A stretch of 37,112 bases of DNA from Desulfobacterales bacterium (GTDB lineage Bacteria > Desulfobacterota > Desulfobacteria > Desulfobacterales > Desulfobacteraceae), in contig JAKSAU010000644.1 in NCBI GenBank assembly GCA_022361535.1, positions 1-37,112 of the forward strand, in the 5' to 3' direction. Positions 16,410 through 24,722 of this stretch are shown here, piece after piece. Position 1 is the stretch's first letter. Each line of letters begins with the position of its first letter. Both the position numbers and the translations under genes were made by a program. A model generated the notes under the pieces. The model saw nothing but the letters and a program-made list of their open reading frames with translations. It searched no databases and was not told where the DNA came from.

Positions 16410-17663
16410 TTATCTTTGCGGCAATGGTGGCGGGGTATATCCATCCCATTTGCCAGCATTTATGTCAGGAGAAATCCAATCTCTTGCGACTTCTGGTGGC
16501 TCGCGTTTGGCTTGTCTGTATGCCTGAGAGGTTCCTGTTGGGGCCACATCTTCAGTAACTATTGCTTCTCGAATCAGAACCTGTTCATCTGTGACGTTCC
16601 AAACAGTCATGTCATCTGCAAGGGTAAGAGGGCCGTCGTAAACTTTTCGGACTTCTTCAAGGGTTTCATCGTAAAGATCATGCCAAGTCCAAAAGTGGTA
16701 TCCAACAGCATGACGTGGTTTTACTGCTGCCATGATTTTCCCAAAAGCATCTGGCGGAGTATGGATATAGGCAGAGATAAAAATAGCTTGGGCAGGTGGT
16801 GTTTCAAGAGTCCTGGCCACACCTTCCGGGGACATGAAGCACTCATGCACAACCAACTCGGCTCCTTTTGAATGCTTGATAAACCACTTATTAGGATAGG
16901 AGTCTCCTCCAAATACAAAACTTCTGTTTTTCCAGTCCAGCCTAAAGCTTACAGAGCCGTCCAAAATGTGTATAGCTGGAAACGAAGAAATTTTTACTCC
17001 ATTTTTCTCATAGATTACACCTTCGTTACGAAAATCGAATTCATGAGCAATAACTTTTCCCCCTTCAATGGGAAAGCCTGTGCGGCGTCCTTCAATATCC
17101 CATGCCCATGTTTTGACTTGGGCATCCACAAATGCTTTTGTACCAAAACGAGGTTCTGACCCGGAGGGCCCATAAAAGTGAAGCGGTGTATACCGTCCGT
17201 TCATCCATCCTCCGATGTAGAGTTCTGCAAACCCGCCCACATGGTCTGAATGAAGATGAGTGGCGAAAACCTTGTCAACTTTTGAATAATCAGGCCTTAG
17301 CTTGGCTAGATTTTCCATGGAACCGCTTCCAACATCAAAAAGGAACTTATCCCCGTTACCTAACTCTACATACCAACAGGAAGCTTTCTGGTTGCCTGTA
17401 ATCGTGTTGGGCATCCCGGTCCCTAGTGCGATGACTCGCATCTCATTTGCGCCAAGTTTTTCAGTGTTGGGATAATAATCTCTTGGATATACCCCATTTT
17501 TTATATCCATAGGTGTATATCCTTTTGGATAAAGTTCTCCGTCGATCATATTGTCTTGGGGCATCGATTTGGCGGACTTTGCCTGTGCCGTGAAAATAAA
17601 TAGTCCACCCAGTGCAAAGGCCAACAATAAAATGCCAGCTACCAGTTTGAATTTTGCTTTCAT
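16410..17663 (-). CDS. Exported MBL-fold metallo-hydrolase, paralogue 1
   Basis: A 417-residue metallo-beta-lactamase-fold hydrolase with a signal peptide (cleavage after AQA, about 28). The zinc motif is THLHSDHVGG (HxHxDH at 136-141); further likely ligands are His232 (PAIHILDG), Asp254 (FVFGGDSYPN), His273 (VVHECF) and His323 (VGYHFW). The order resembles RNase Z/arylsulfatase-type MBL enzymes, not class B lactamases. The pre-core signature YYPNTEKLGANEMRVIALGT is shared with two other genes in this window. Proteins of this type are sometimes labelled GntH-like after the guanitoxin cluster, whose MBL member has an unclear role; I would not transfer that function. The ATG at 17663 has AAGGAG upstream. 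It lies 77 nt downstream of the 629-aa membrane protein gene. Confidence 0.85.
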   Translation of the reverse strand: MKAKFKLVAGILLLAFALGGLFIFTAQAKSAKSMPQDNMIDGELYPKGYTPMDIKNGVYPRDYYPNTEKLGANEMRVIALGTGMPNTITGNQKASCWYVELGNGDKFLFDVGSGSMENLAKLRPDYSKVDKVFATHLHSDHVGGFAELYIGGWMNGRYTPLHFYGPSGSEPRFGTKAFVDAQVKTWAWDIEGRRTGFPIEGGKVIAHEFDFRNEGVIYEKNGVKISSFPAIHILDGSVSFRLDWKNRSFVFGGDSYPNKWFIKHSKGAELVVHECFMSPEGVARTLETPPAQAIFISAYIHTPPDAFGKIMAAVKPRHAVGYHFWTWHDLYDETLEEVRKVYDGPLTLADDMTVWNVTDEQVLIREAIVTEDVAPTGTSQAYRQAKREPPEVARDWISPDINAGKWDGYTPPPLPQR

Positions 17664-17740
17664 GGTTATTCTCCTTTTCACAATTATAATGTTTCCTGCT
17701 TTTATTGTTATATATGACAGTCTGAATATGTTCAGACTGA

Positions 17741-19630
17741 TTAATTGGTCTTATAATTCTGTACGCTATATGGATCCACCCGGGTTTCCTCCAGCAAAGA
17801 CAACTCTGTCATTTTCCAGGCTCCATCTGACACTTGTAGGGTTATCAAGGCTTCGTAAACATTTTTGCGGGTATGAATATGCCCCCAGTGCCCGACTGTT
17901 CCTACGGCAGACCATTGGGCTTTTAACTTTAATGACTTATTCAAGCGCTCCTGCTCCGGCATAATTTGGGTTTCCAATATATCTACCTGACTGACTTTTG
18001 CCCTTGCGCCTCCTGCCTGTTTGACTTCAAATGATTTTCTGTTTTTCAGATAAATATCCGTCAGGATGTCACCATCCACACAGATGGCAAGTTTATCGTA
18101 AACATCTTCTTCTTCTCTAAAATCAAAACTGCGGTATATATTCTTTAACAGACTGTGAACCACTTTCCCTGCTTCTTCCTCGGACATCAAAGGCATAGCA
18201 ATTCCAGGCCTTGGCATGGAAATCGTTGTATATGGAAGCAATAGTATAGACGCCCCTGCCATGGCAGGGACCATGCAAAAAAAGATCAGGCTGTGACGGC
18301 CTTTTTTTCGCTGTTTAAATCCCATCCAAAAAACGGGCAGCACAAAAACAAGGCAGCCCACACTTGCAACTGAAATTTTAAAATGACTCTGTTGTCTTGA
18401 AAGCGAGACCTTTTCAACAGTTGGAGCTTTATAATTTTTTAAAAAGTTTTCCCAACGATGGATGTTATCATCAGGAGTAACATATGAGGGGAAAGGACCT
18501 ACAGGGTCAATGGCGTTGGTTGGTACTTTCTGTATTCTTTCAGACCACAGTTCCCATTTGTTTTCTACTTGATTTGGAATTCCTTTAGTTAGGTAGGTTA
18601 TTATGATTCCGATTCGGGCTGAATTTATAGATAGCTGTTCTGGACTTTCTAAAAATCGTGAACCGGTCATGGTATACTTTACAAATGCGGTTCTATCAAG
18701 AATCGGACGCAGCCTTTGCCCATCCACCAGAAGATTTTCATTTTCCAGAAAAAATTGCCCTACCCGCTCTTTGAGTTTTTCATTTTCATGTGCTTCTATA
18801 AATTGACTTCCCTCAAGCCCTAAGTCCATCCAATTCTCTATATCTTTTACCCGGACTAATATTTCATGACGGACTTCATATGGTTCAATATAGATGTATG
18901 AACTGACCCCGCTTCTCATTCCTCCTTGAAGCTTTTTGTCATCAAAATTAGAGTACCAGGGATCTTGCCAATTCAAATTAACGATTACAGGTCCTGACAT
19001 ATAATTAAAGTTTGAAATAATGGCTTGGCTATGGAAGCAGGCAAAGCCTATGCTCGCCCCCAGCCTACCTGTTCTGGGGTCTATGGGCGGGATCAAGGTC
19101 AAGGTTTTGGGTCGCCCCTCAAAAGGGTAGACTAGTTCTACGTACAATACTCTGGGATCATCAGGAGGGCCGGGTATGGGTTGCCGGGTAAACGGATTAA
19201 TCCTTCCGGCATAAGGCGACGCCCGATCTATGCGTGTTCTAGGCTCGGCGATGGCAACTCTTGGTATTATTGATTCCTTTTTATCCGTAAGAACCCGAAG
19301 ACCTTCGGTCGAAAACTGTTTGAGGCGTTCTTCTATTGGGGGCGCTGATAGGTTCTTTGCCTCAAAAAAGTCATCAGGCAAAAGATGGTAAAAAATCCCT
19401 AAATCGTTGACATAAACCTCTAAATTAATTTTAACATGATCTTCGTTGATGTGAATTTCAGCAATGTTAGGAGCATTTTCTGCACCAGAGAAACTGATAA
19501 GATCCGCCCAACTGGAAGAAGTTCCTATGATAAAGGAGCAAATAATGACCAAGGATATCCTGTACAAAAAAAACTTCCAGCAACTTTTAGGCGATAATTT
19601 TTCGATGGATCTTACTTTTGTTCTCTCCAT
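17741..19630 (-). CDS. Unrecognised 629-aa membrane-anchored protein
   Basis: I do not recognise this family. The protein has an N-terminal signal or anchor helix (about 22-42), a large extracytoplasmic beta-rich domain (about 44-415; it contains RASPYAGRINPFTRQPIPGP and a Pro-rich IPPIDPRTGRLG loop), two adjacent TM helices (418-438 and 447-467) separated by the basic loop KQRKKGR, and a C-terminal domain (about 480-629) probably returning to the periplasm. The C-domain has a helical start (SEEEAGKVVHSLLKNIYRSF) and beta strands near VGTVGHWGHIHTR and DGAWKMTELSLLEET, an arrangement reminiscent of small NTF2-like or Tim44-like folds, but this is only a shape impression. It begins the run that leads to MBL paralogue 1, VWA-OmpA, PldA and the lipase-like lipoprotein. 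A TGTC/GACA dyad lies about 160 nt upstream of its start. Confidence 0.7.
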   Translation of the reverse strand: MERTKVRSIEKLSPKSCWKFFLYRISLVIICSFIIGTSSSWADLISFSGAENAPNIAEIHINEDHVKINLEVYVNDLGIFYHLLPDDFFEAKNLSAPPIEERLKQFSTEGLRVLTDKKESIIPRVAIAEPRTRIDRASPYAGRINPFTRQPIPGPPDDPRVLYVELVYPFEGRPKTLTLIPPIDPRTGRLGASIGFACFHSQAIISNFNYMSGPVIVNLNWQDPWYSNFDDKKLQGGMRSGVSSYIYIEPYEVRHEILVRVKDIENWMDLGLEGSQFIEAHENEKLKERVGQFFLENENLLVDGQRLRPILDRTAFVKYTMTGSRFLESPEQLSINSARIGIIITYLTKGIPNQVENKWELWSERIQKVPTNAIDPVGPFPSYVTPDDNIHRWENFLKNYKAPTVEKVSLSRQQSHFKISVASVGCLVFVLPVFWMGFKQRKKGRHSLIFFCMVPAMAGASILLLPYTTISMPRPGIAMPLMSEEEAGKVVHSLLKNIYRSFDFREEEDVYDKLAICVDGDILTDIYLKNRKSFEVKQAGGARAKVSQVDILETQIMPEQERLNKSLKLKAQWSAVGTVGHWGHIHTRKNVYEALITLQVSDGAWKMTELSLLEETRVDPYSVQNYKTN

Positions 19631-19790
19631 TCATATCCCCAATTCAACATTGTATTTTTACGCTTCGCCATTTTCGCTGATGGTTATGTCGGCGACTTAC
19701 CACCATTTGATCAAAAAGACCGTATTTTTTCTTGAAATCCTTAAAGGTCGGATTTCATCATTAGAAACATCTCCACAACAATGAACATGA

Positions 19791-19816
19791 GGCTGTCATA
19801 GGGCTGTCAGACAGCC
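19791..19816. promoter_or_regulatory. Direct plus inverted GGCTGTC repeat (operator candidate)
   Basis: GGCTGTC occurs at 19791-19797 and again at 19802-19808, one helical turn (11 bp) apart, and the second copy is followed after one base by its inverse GACAGCC (19810-19816). Direct and inverted half-sites at helical phasing are typical of a protein-binding site. It lies 161-186 nt upstream of the 629-aa membrane protein gene, compatible with an enhancer-type activator site. The protein that binds is unknown. Confidence 0.4.
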
Positions 19817-19871
19817 AATTAGCCAGCATACCTGTACTTTTTGCAATGATTAAGTATTTTATAAACAAGCT

Positions 19872-19941
19872 AAAGGTTCAACCGATCTAATCGGCTTCTG
19901 GGATTCAATTTAGTCCCTAAAATTTATCCGGCTGAACCTTT
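19872..19941. other. 70-nt structured dyad element A
   Basis: A 9-bp perfect inverted repeat, AAAGGTTCA (19872-19880) and TGAACCTTT (19933-19941), encloses two further stems: CCGAT-CTA-ATCGG (19882-19894) and GGGA / TCCC (19900-19917). Folded, it would be a three-way junction. It starts 11 nt beyond the stop of the barrel gene on the minus strand, so it may end that transcript or protect its 3' end. No U-tract follows. A second element of the same total length lies on the other side of the same gene. Confidence 0.4.
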
Positions 19942-19952
19942 GCCTATTAATC

Positions 19953-20828
19953 CTATTTAATGAAATAACGAAGCCCGAATTCAAAGGTAAAGTCCCTGTC
20001 GCCAGGATCTTTATCAATTGTCGTACCTGGCTTTGCATAAAGAATCACCCCGCCCCCTAGAATCTTACCGAATTCAGGTGCAACCCACAGTGAGAAGTCA
20101 GATTCCATAAAATCATAAACTGGTTGAAACTCCGTCATGATATATAAACCGGAGGTGTCAAAAAGGTGTTTCATTGAAAAATCAGGCTTGGGCATGCTGA
20201 ACGGCTGCATGTAAAACCAGCGCCCCCTGAAGGAGGTCGTAGAGGACGCGCCGTCATCCTTTGTTACATCAAAGTCGAAGAAGTTCATCATTGCTATAAA
20301 AGCAAGGCTGAACGGTGGGCTGTATGCGGGTATGTCAAAAACTGTGACAAACCCTGGGGACAGTATCCACTTGTCGCCACCCAAAATGTCGAATTGGGAA
20401 CTGGAGGCGGTCGGAAGGGTGGTTTCCACCATGGGCATAAATGAAAAGTTTTTGCTGCCGTCCCTACCATAGGAAGCTTCCCCCCATATTGGTCGTGTGA
20501 AAAAGCGAAGAATGGTATCTCCCATACCGTTTTTACTCCCCACCGGGGCTCCAGCATCAACCTCCTTTGCAACTGGTACTTCATAGGTCAGGCCGAACCT
20601 GGGGTCAAATGCGTGAAAACCGAACAGAACGAACTCGTTAATATCTGGCCCGTCCTTAATGTCAGTATATCTGTAGTAGGGCATAAATTTTGAGGAAAAC
20701 TCTCTGGGGTCATTACCAGACTCATCTTTTGAGGTAAAGCCTTCATCATCCGCAAAGGCCGGTAATGAAAAAAGCATAATCAAAAAACCAACGCAAAAGA
20801 CTAACAATTTACTTTTACCTTTCATCAT
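19953..20828 (-). CDS. Outer-membrane beta-barrel protein, function unknown
   Basis: A 291-residue protein with a signal peptide (cleavage after AFA, about 26) and alternating hydrophobic beta strands to the C-terminus (FTFEFGLRYFIK), as in outer-membrane barrels of about 12 strands. Strand-like segments include KFMPYYRYTDI, GDTILRFFTRPIW, SPPFSLAFIAMMNFFDFDV and GRWFYMQPFSMP. It resembles transporter-type or MetA-pathway-like barrels only in general pattern, so no substrate is proposed. Tandem ATGs at 20828 and 20825 follow AAGGAG, and either could be used. It stands alone between two gaps (242 nt upstream, 322 nt downstream), each holding a 70-nt dyad element, so it is probably transcribed by itself. 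Confidence 0.7.
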   Translation of the reverse strand: MMKGKSKLLVFCVGFLIMLFSLPAFADDEGFTSKDESGNDPREFSSKFMPYYRYTDIKDGPDINEFVLFGFHAFDPRFGLTYEVPVAKEVDAGAPVGSKNGMGDTILRFFTRPIWGEASYGRDGSKNFSFMPMVETTLPTASSSQFDILGGDKWILSPGFVTVFDIPAYSPPFSLAFIAMMNFFDFDVTKDDGASSTTSFRGRWFYMQPFSMPKPDFSMKHLFDTSGLYIMTEFQPVYDFMESDFSLWVAPEFGKILGGGVILYAKPGTTIDKDPGDRDFTFEFGLRYFIK

Positions 20829-20912
20829 CTTTTTCTCCTTTTTATTGTTTTTGTTGCCAAGCTCATTTAACTCAAATTATTATTGCTTATACATGTTGTG
20901 GGATAACTTCTG

Positions 20913-20982
20913 GATCAACGTACTCTGGCTGCGTACAAGATCGTTCAGCCGCTGGATGAACCCTAAAAAGATAACGTTGATC
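20913..20982. other. 70-nt structured dyad element B
   Basis: A 9-bp perfect inverted repeat, GATCAACGT (20913-20921) and ACGTTGATC (20974-20982), encloses an internal stem GTTCA / TGAAC and possible GGCTG / CAGCC pairing. It lies 85-154 nt upstream of the barrel gene start and so may be in its promoter or leader. Its length equals that of element A on the other side of the gene, and both contain GGCTGAAC on one strand, but overall similarity is low. Confidence 0.4.
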
Positions 20983-21039
20983 GAAAAATGATTTTGGTAA
21001 AAGCTATTGTTCTACCCTCCAACTTATCCCCACTATCCT

Positions 21040-21055
21040 AAGGACTTTTGTCCTT
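21040..21055 (-). terminator. Short hairpin after MBL paralogue 2
   Basis: AAGGAC-TTTT-GTCCTT forms a 6-bp stem with a 4-nt loop, 16 nt downstream of the stop codon of MBL paralogue 2. No U-tract follows on the minus strand, so termination is a weak call. It may stabilise the 3' end of the transcript. Confidence 0.3.
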
Positions 21056-21070
21056 GTGATTGGGCACCTA

Positions 21071-22354
21071 TTACTTAAAGTTCTTCAGGTCAATGCCGTA
21101 CTTTTCTGCATGTTCCTTTAACAATTGAGCCTCGGAGTCTGTTATGTCCCAAAAGCCGTCCATAATTTCCTTGGAGTACATATTCACCGGCGGTGTGGTG
21201 CGAGCCGGGGGAGGCTCTACAGAGGGAACGGACCAGGCATCATCAGTTATAACTGCCATGCGCTCAATGATTTCATCCCGGCGGATATTCCAAACCATGT
21301 TGTCTGTGGCCATTGACAACGGGCCATCGTAGGTTTGACGAACCGCATCGTACATCAGGTACCGTGTTCCCTCTTCGTTGAAAAAATGATAGGCCACGGC
21401 ATGACGGGGTTTTATGGTGCTCATGATCTTGCCAAATGCTGGGGGTGAGGTATGGATCTTGGTGCCCACCCGCAGTGCCACTGTTGGGGCCTGGCCGTAA
21501 TACTGGACCAGAATTTCAGGGGTGGGGAAGCATTCATGAATGACAAGGTCTGCGTCCTTGGCATAATCCCGAAACCATTTGTTCGGAACGTTGTCACCTC
21601 CGAAGACAAATTTGAAGCCATTCCATTCCAGGGTAAAGCTTACAGGACCGTCAGCAATGTGGATTGCCGGTTGAGAGCGGACCGTCACCCCGTTTTCCTG
21701 ATAGACAATCTCATTTTTGCCTCTGTAATCAAATTCAGTGACCTCGATCCTGCCGGGAATAGGGTTAAGAACGGCATTGCGGCTTTCCCAATCCCATGCA
21801 TAGTGTTTAAAGAATCCTACAATGGCGGCTTTGGTACCAAGCTCGGGTGTCTTGCCTGATGGTCCCCATACCCTTAAGGGCCCTGTCCTGCCTGCGGTCC
21901 AACCGCCGGCCCACAACCCGGGCAAATCGCCGAAATGATCCGTGTGAAGATGGGAGATAAATATTTTATCCAAGTAGTCGTAAGGGATCATGTAGGATGC
22001 AAGATTGGCCATTGATCCGGTACCGATATCAAATAAAAACTTGTCCCCATTACCCAGCTCCACCAGAAAGCAGGTCGCTGCCTGACCATGGCGGGCGGCA
22101 GGCATCCCCGTACCTGCGGCAGTAACCCGCATTTCATCCGGGCCAAGTTTTTCAGTGCCGGGATAATAAACATAGCGATCCGGTGCTGTCCCGGTCGGGG
22201 ACTTGACTTTACCCCCGGCAGCGTCCGCCTTGGTTAAAATGCCAACGTCCGTGTTCTGAAACTTGCTGTTATGGAGCCAAGCTGGGTTAAATGCCAATGT
22301 CAGTGCGAAAACGACCGCACAAACCATGCTTCCGGTTATCATTCTCAATTTCAT
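21071..22354 (-). CDS. Exported MBL-fold metallo-hydrolase, paralogue 2
   Basis: A 427-residue metallo-beta-lactamase-fold hydrolase with an N-terminal hydrophobic export segment (about 5-25). Zinc motif SHLHTDHFGD (HxHxDH at 135-140); further likely ligands are His232 (PAIHIADG), Asp254 (FVFGGDNVPN), His273 (VIHECF) and the His of VAYHFF. The family signature YYPGTEKLGPDEMRVTAAGT lies at about 63-82. It is close to paralogue 3 in the core (GPSGKTPELGT against GPSGETPEMGT) and more distant from paralogue 1. It is the last gene of the run MBL3-ABM-DUF3313-MBL2, 29 nt after DUF3313. A strong AGGAGG precedes the ATG. The substrate is unknown; location and family suggest hydrolysis of an ester, phosphodiester or sulfate ester in the periplasm. 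Confidence 0.86.
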   Translation of the reverse strand: MKLRMITGSMVCAVVFALTLAFNPAWLHNSKFQNTDVGILTKADAAGGKVKSPTGTAPDRYVYYPGTEKLGPDEMRVTAAGTGMPAARHGQAATCFLVELGNGDKFLFDIGTGSMANLASYMIPYDYLDKIFISHLHTDHFGDLPGLWAGGWTAGRTGPLRVWGPSGKTPELGTKAAIVGFFKHYAWDWESRNAVLNPIPGRIEVTEFDYRGKNEIVYQENGVTVRSQPAIHIADGPVSFTLEWNGFKFVFGGDNVPNKWFRDYAKDADLVIHECFPTPEILVQYYGQAPTVALRVGTKIHTSPPAFGKIMSTIKPRHAVAYHFFNEEGTRYLMYDAVRQTYDGPLSMATDNMVWNIRRDEIIERMAVITDDAWSVPSVEPPPARTTPPVNMYSKEIMDGFWDITDSEAQLLKEHAEKYGIDLKNFK

Positions 22355-22383
22355 CCTTCATCCTCCTTTTTCCAAGAGTTGGA

Positions 22384-23058
22384 TTATTTTGAGTCAGCAA
22401 TCCTTTCTTTTAATTTCTCAGCCCAATAATCCAGGATCGGATATGAGTCTGTTTCACTCAGGTCTTCCAGTTTCTTTGCTGAAACTTCTCCCCCTTTTAC
22501 CTGAACCACAGCAGCGATCTGCTGGCCTGTCATGCTGTCCAGCATCTCACCCTCCATGCTCAGCACCGAGATCCTGTCCCGGATTCCGGTGACCTCACCA
22601 ACACCAGTCAATGCCAGGGGGATGGGAATGTATTGGTATATTTTTAAGTCTTTTCTGTGGATCTCTACATTGGTCAAAGCGATCCTTAGGCGGGCCACAT
22701 CAGGACCTGCCTTATCCACGATCGGGTACTCGGGCCCAAGCGCTTTTTCAACAGCGGTTTTAAAGTATCCAACCACCCGGTTCGCACTTTCAGGATCACT
22801 TTGAACAAGCGCTTTTTTCACGTCTGGCGAAAGATAAAGGTAGATCTCGTCCAGAATGAATTTATTGTAGGTTTCCAGCGCAACGTTTGAATCACGCCAG
22901 TACTTGGCGCCTTTGGGGTCTGAATCATCGGGCTGGAGTTTACTATAGTCCCCCAAAAAGCCTTGAAATGTAGGTTCCTTAGTACTGCACCCCAATTGCA
23001 ACGTAATCAAAAAAAATACTGCCACTAAGCCGGCAAATATGTTTTTCAGGTTTGCCAT
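22384..23058 (-). CDS. DUF3313-family lipoprotein
   Basis: A 224-residue exported protein whose hydrophobic N-terminus ends in QLGC (Cys24), a near-lipobox, so it is probably lipid-anchored. The mature part matches DUF3313: FLGDYSKLQP near 33-42, a DPESANRVVGYFKTAVEKAL helix (about 88-107), a central ARLRIALTNVEI strand (about 122-133), a glycine-rich transition PIPLALTGVGEVTG and LSMEGEMLDSMTGQQIAAVV toward the end. DUF3313 proteins occur in many Gram-negatives as small lipoproteins of unknown function. The gene begins 13 nt after the ABM protein and ends 29 nt before MBL paralogue 2, so it is very likely co-transcribed with both. Confidence 0.78.
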   Translation of the reverse strand: MANLKNIFAGLVAVFFLITLQLGCSTKEPTFQGFLGDYSKLQPDDSDPKGAKYWRDSNVALETYNKFILDEIYLYLSPDVKKALVQSDPESANRVVGYFKTAVEKALGPEYPIVDKAGPDVARLRIALTNVEIHRKDLKIYQYIPIPLALTGVGEVTGIRDRISVLSMEGEMLDSMTGQQIAAVVQVKGGEVSAKKLEDLSETDSYPILDYWAEKLKERIADSK

Positions 23059-23071
23059 CTTTTTCGTCCTT

Positions 23072-23398
23072 TCATTCAGTGCCCCGAATTTTATTGACCA
23101 TTTTGAGGCCGTCAGTTTCTATGGTTTTGTTTATTCTGAACTTCGGTTTTTCCTTTGCCAGATCGATACAGCTGAGTACGTTATCGAAATGTCTTGAATT
23201 GACATGGTTTTCAAAAGCAGCTCTACTTTTCCACTCTTCAAAATATACAAACCGGTCAGAGTTGATAACATCAGAAAACAAAGCACAAGAACTGCAACCC
23301 GGAGTTGCCAAAGTGGGTTCAAGAACCGCACGAATGGCTTGAATTACATTGCTTTGAAAGTTTACCGGTATTTCCATCTCTATCGTTATGTACAACAT
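23072..23398 (-). CDS. Antibiotic-biosynthesis-monooxygenase (ABM) domain protein
   Basis: A 108-residue cytoplasmic protein with the dimeric alpha-beta barrel (ABM/YgiN-like) pattern: an initial strand MLYITIEMEIP, a helix with AIRAVLEPTLATPGC, a strand SSCALFSDVINSDRFVYFEEW and a helix AFENHVNSRHFDNVLSCIDL. In this superfamily EEW-x(8,10)-H-x2-S is typical, and EEWKSRAAFENHVNSRHF fits. Members include quinol monooxygenases and small-molecule enzymes with no cofactor, but many have no known activity. It sits between MBL paralogue 3 (52 nt upstream) and DUF3313 (13 nt downstream). In an anaerobe a quinone- or redox-related role without O2 is possible. Confidence 0.78.
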   Translation of the reverse strand: MLYITIEMEIPVNFQSNVIQAIRAVLEPTLATPGCSSCALFSDVINSDRFVYFEEWKSRAAFENHVNSRHFDNVLSCIDLAKEKPKFRINKTIETDGLKMVNKIRGTE

Positions 23399-23450
23399 TG
23401 ATGACCTCCTTGATTGTCATCAAACTACACTCAATGCATGCCAAAACTTT

Positions 23451-24722
23451 TCATTGAGGAATTGTTACATTTGTCCCGTTTCTTTTATTGAATTCCGTAT
23501 AAATGCCTTTTATCAACTCGTACATGGGTTCTTTGCCGCTATCGACAAACTCAGAGGTAAGACTGCTTTTCGGGGGATTTCGCTTGGTTGGGCGTGTGGG
23601 CATTGAGGGCCAGATTTCATCGTCAACAGCTGCCATCCGTATGTGAATATTGTCTTTTGTGACGTTAAAGACCATATAATCCTGTGCCATTGCCAGAGGC
23701 CCGTCATAGGTTTTTCTGACCTGCTCAAGCATGACCGGCAGAGTATCGTGATCATTGTAGAAGTGATAACCAACGGCCAAACGAGGTTCTGTCATTGCCA
23801 TGACCTTGCCAAACTGCTGGGGGGAGGTGTGTTTGAAAACAGATAAAGCAAGCGCCAGGGGTGGCGGATATTTTTGCTTCTCAAGCAGAATTTGAGGTGA
23901 GGCAAAGCACTCATGAATGGAGATATCTGCACCCTTTGTGTGTTCAATCCACCATTTGTTGGGAAAGGTGTCACTGGAATAGGCAAACTTCAGCCCGTTC
24001 CACTCAAGGATAAAACTGACAGAGCCGTCTGTGACGTGAATGGCCGGAATCGAACGGATAACAACACCGTTCTCCTCATAAATGATTTCGTTCACACCTT
24101 TATAATCGAACTCTGTAACCTCAAGCTGCTCACCCCGGGTATCGATAAGCCCTCTAACGGTAACAGCATCCCAGTGAAGCATCCGTCGCAGCCCATCGAT
24201 AGCATGCGCTGTACCCATTTCCGGTGTCTCTCCGCTTGGCCCCCAGACGCGGAGGGGAAACGTCCGGTTCATTTTTAAACCACCGATCCATAAGGCATCG
24301 AGATCACCAAAATGATCCATATGAAGGTGACCGATAAACACTTTGTTCAGGTAGTCCATTGGAATCTTCATGGTTGAAAGCCTTTGAACCGAACCGTAAC
24401 CAAGATCAAACAAGAACTTGTCACCATTGCCCAGTTCAACCAGAAAGCAGGCTGATGCCTGTTTGGGTCGAATCGTGGGCTGGCCTGTTCCTAGTGCAAC
24501 CACCCGCATCTCGTCAGGTGCCAGGTCTTCGGTTCCCGGATAATAGACATCTCTTTCACTCAAGGCTTTTATTGGTGAAGCAGTGGGGAAGCTTCCCGGA
24601 GATGCTGTTTCCTTAGCGATAGCCACATTCTGGGTGGAAACATTTTGATAGCAGCCGAACCCCACAGCAATTAATGCTGTTACAAAAAAGAGTGCAACAT
24701 AATTCAAAATACGATTCTGCAT
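23451..24722 (-). CDS. Exported MBL-fold metallo-hydrolase, paralogue 3
   Basis: A 423-residue metallo-beta-lactamase-fold hydrolase. The N-terminal hydrophobic segment (about 7-24) ends in GFGC; this is not a good lipobox, so it is either a signal peptide or an anchor. Zinc motif GHLHMDHFGD (HxHxDH at 132-137), then AIHVTDG, YSSDTFPN (Asp in the usual position, preceded by SS instead of GG), IHECF and VGYHFY. The signature YYPGTEDLAPDEMRVVALGT matches the other two paralogues. The ATG at 24722 has AAGGAGG 5 nt away; an earlier in-frame start would add 62 residues without a signal-like sequence and is not preferred. It leads the run MBL3-ABM-DUF3313-MBL2. Confidence 0.85.
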   Translation of the reverse strand: MQNRILNYVALFFVTALIAVGFGCYQNVSTQNVAIAKETASPGSFPTASPIKALSERDVYYPGTEDLAPDEMRVVALGTGQPTIRPKQASACFLVELGNGDKFLFDLGYGSVQRLSTMKIPMDYLNKVFIGHLHMDHFGDLDALWIGGLKMNRTFPLRVWGPSGETPEMGTAHAIDGLRRMLHWDAVTVRGLIDTRGEQLEVTEFDYKGVNEIIYEENGVVIRSIPAIHVTDGSVSFILEWNGLKFAYSSDTFPNKWWIEHTKGADISIHECFASPQILLEKQKYPPPLALALSVFKHTSPQQFGKVMAMTEPRLAVGYHFYNDHDTLPVMLEQVRKTYDGPLAMAQDYMVFNVTKDNIHIRMAAVDDEIWPSMPTRPTKRNPPKSSLTSEFVDSGKEPMYELIKGIYTEFNKRNGTNVTIPQ

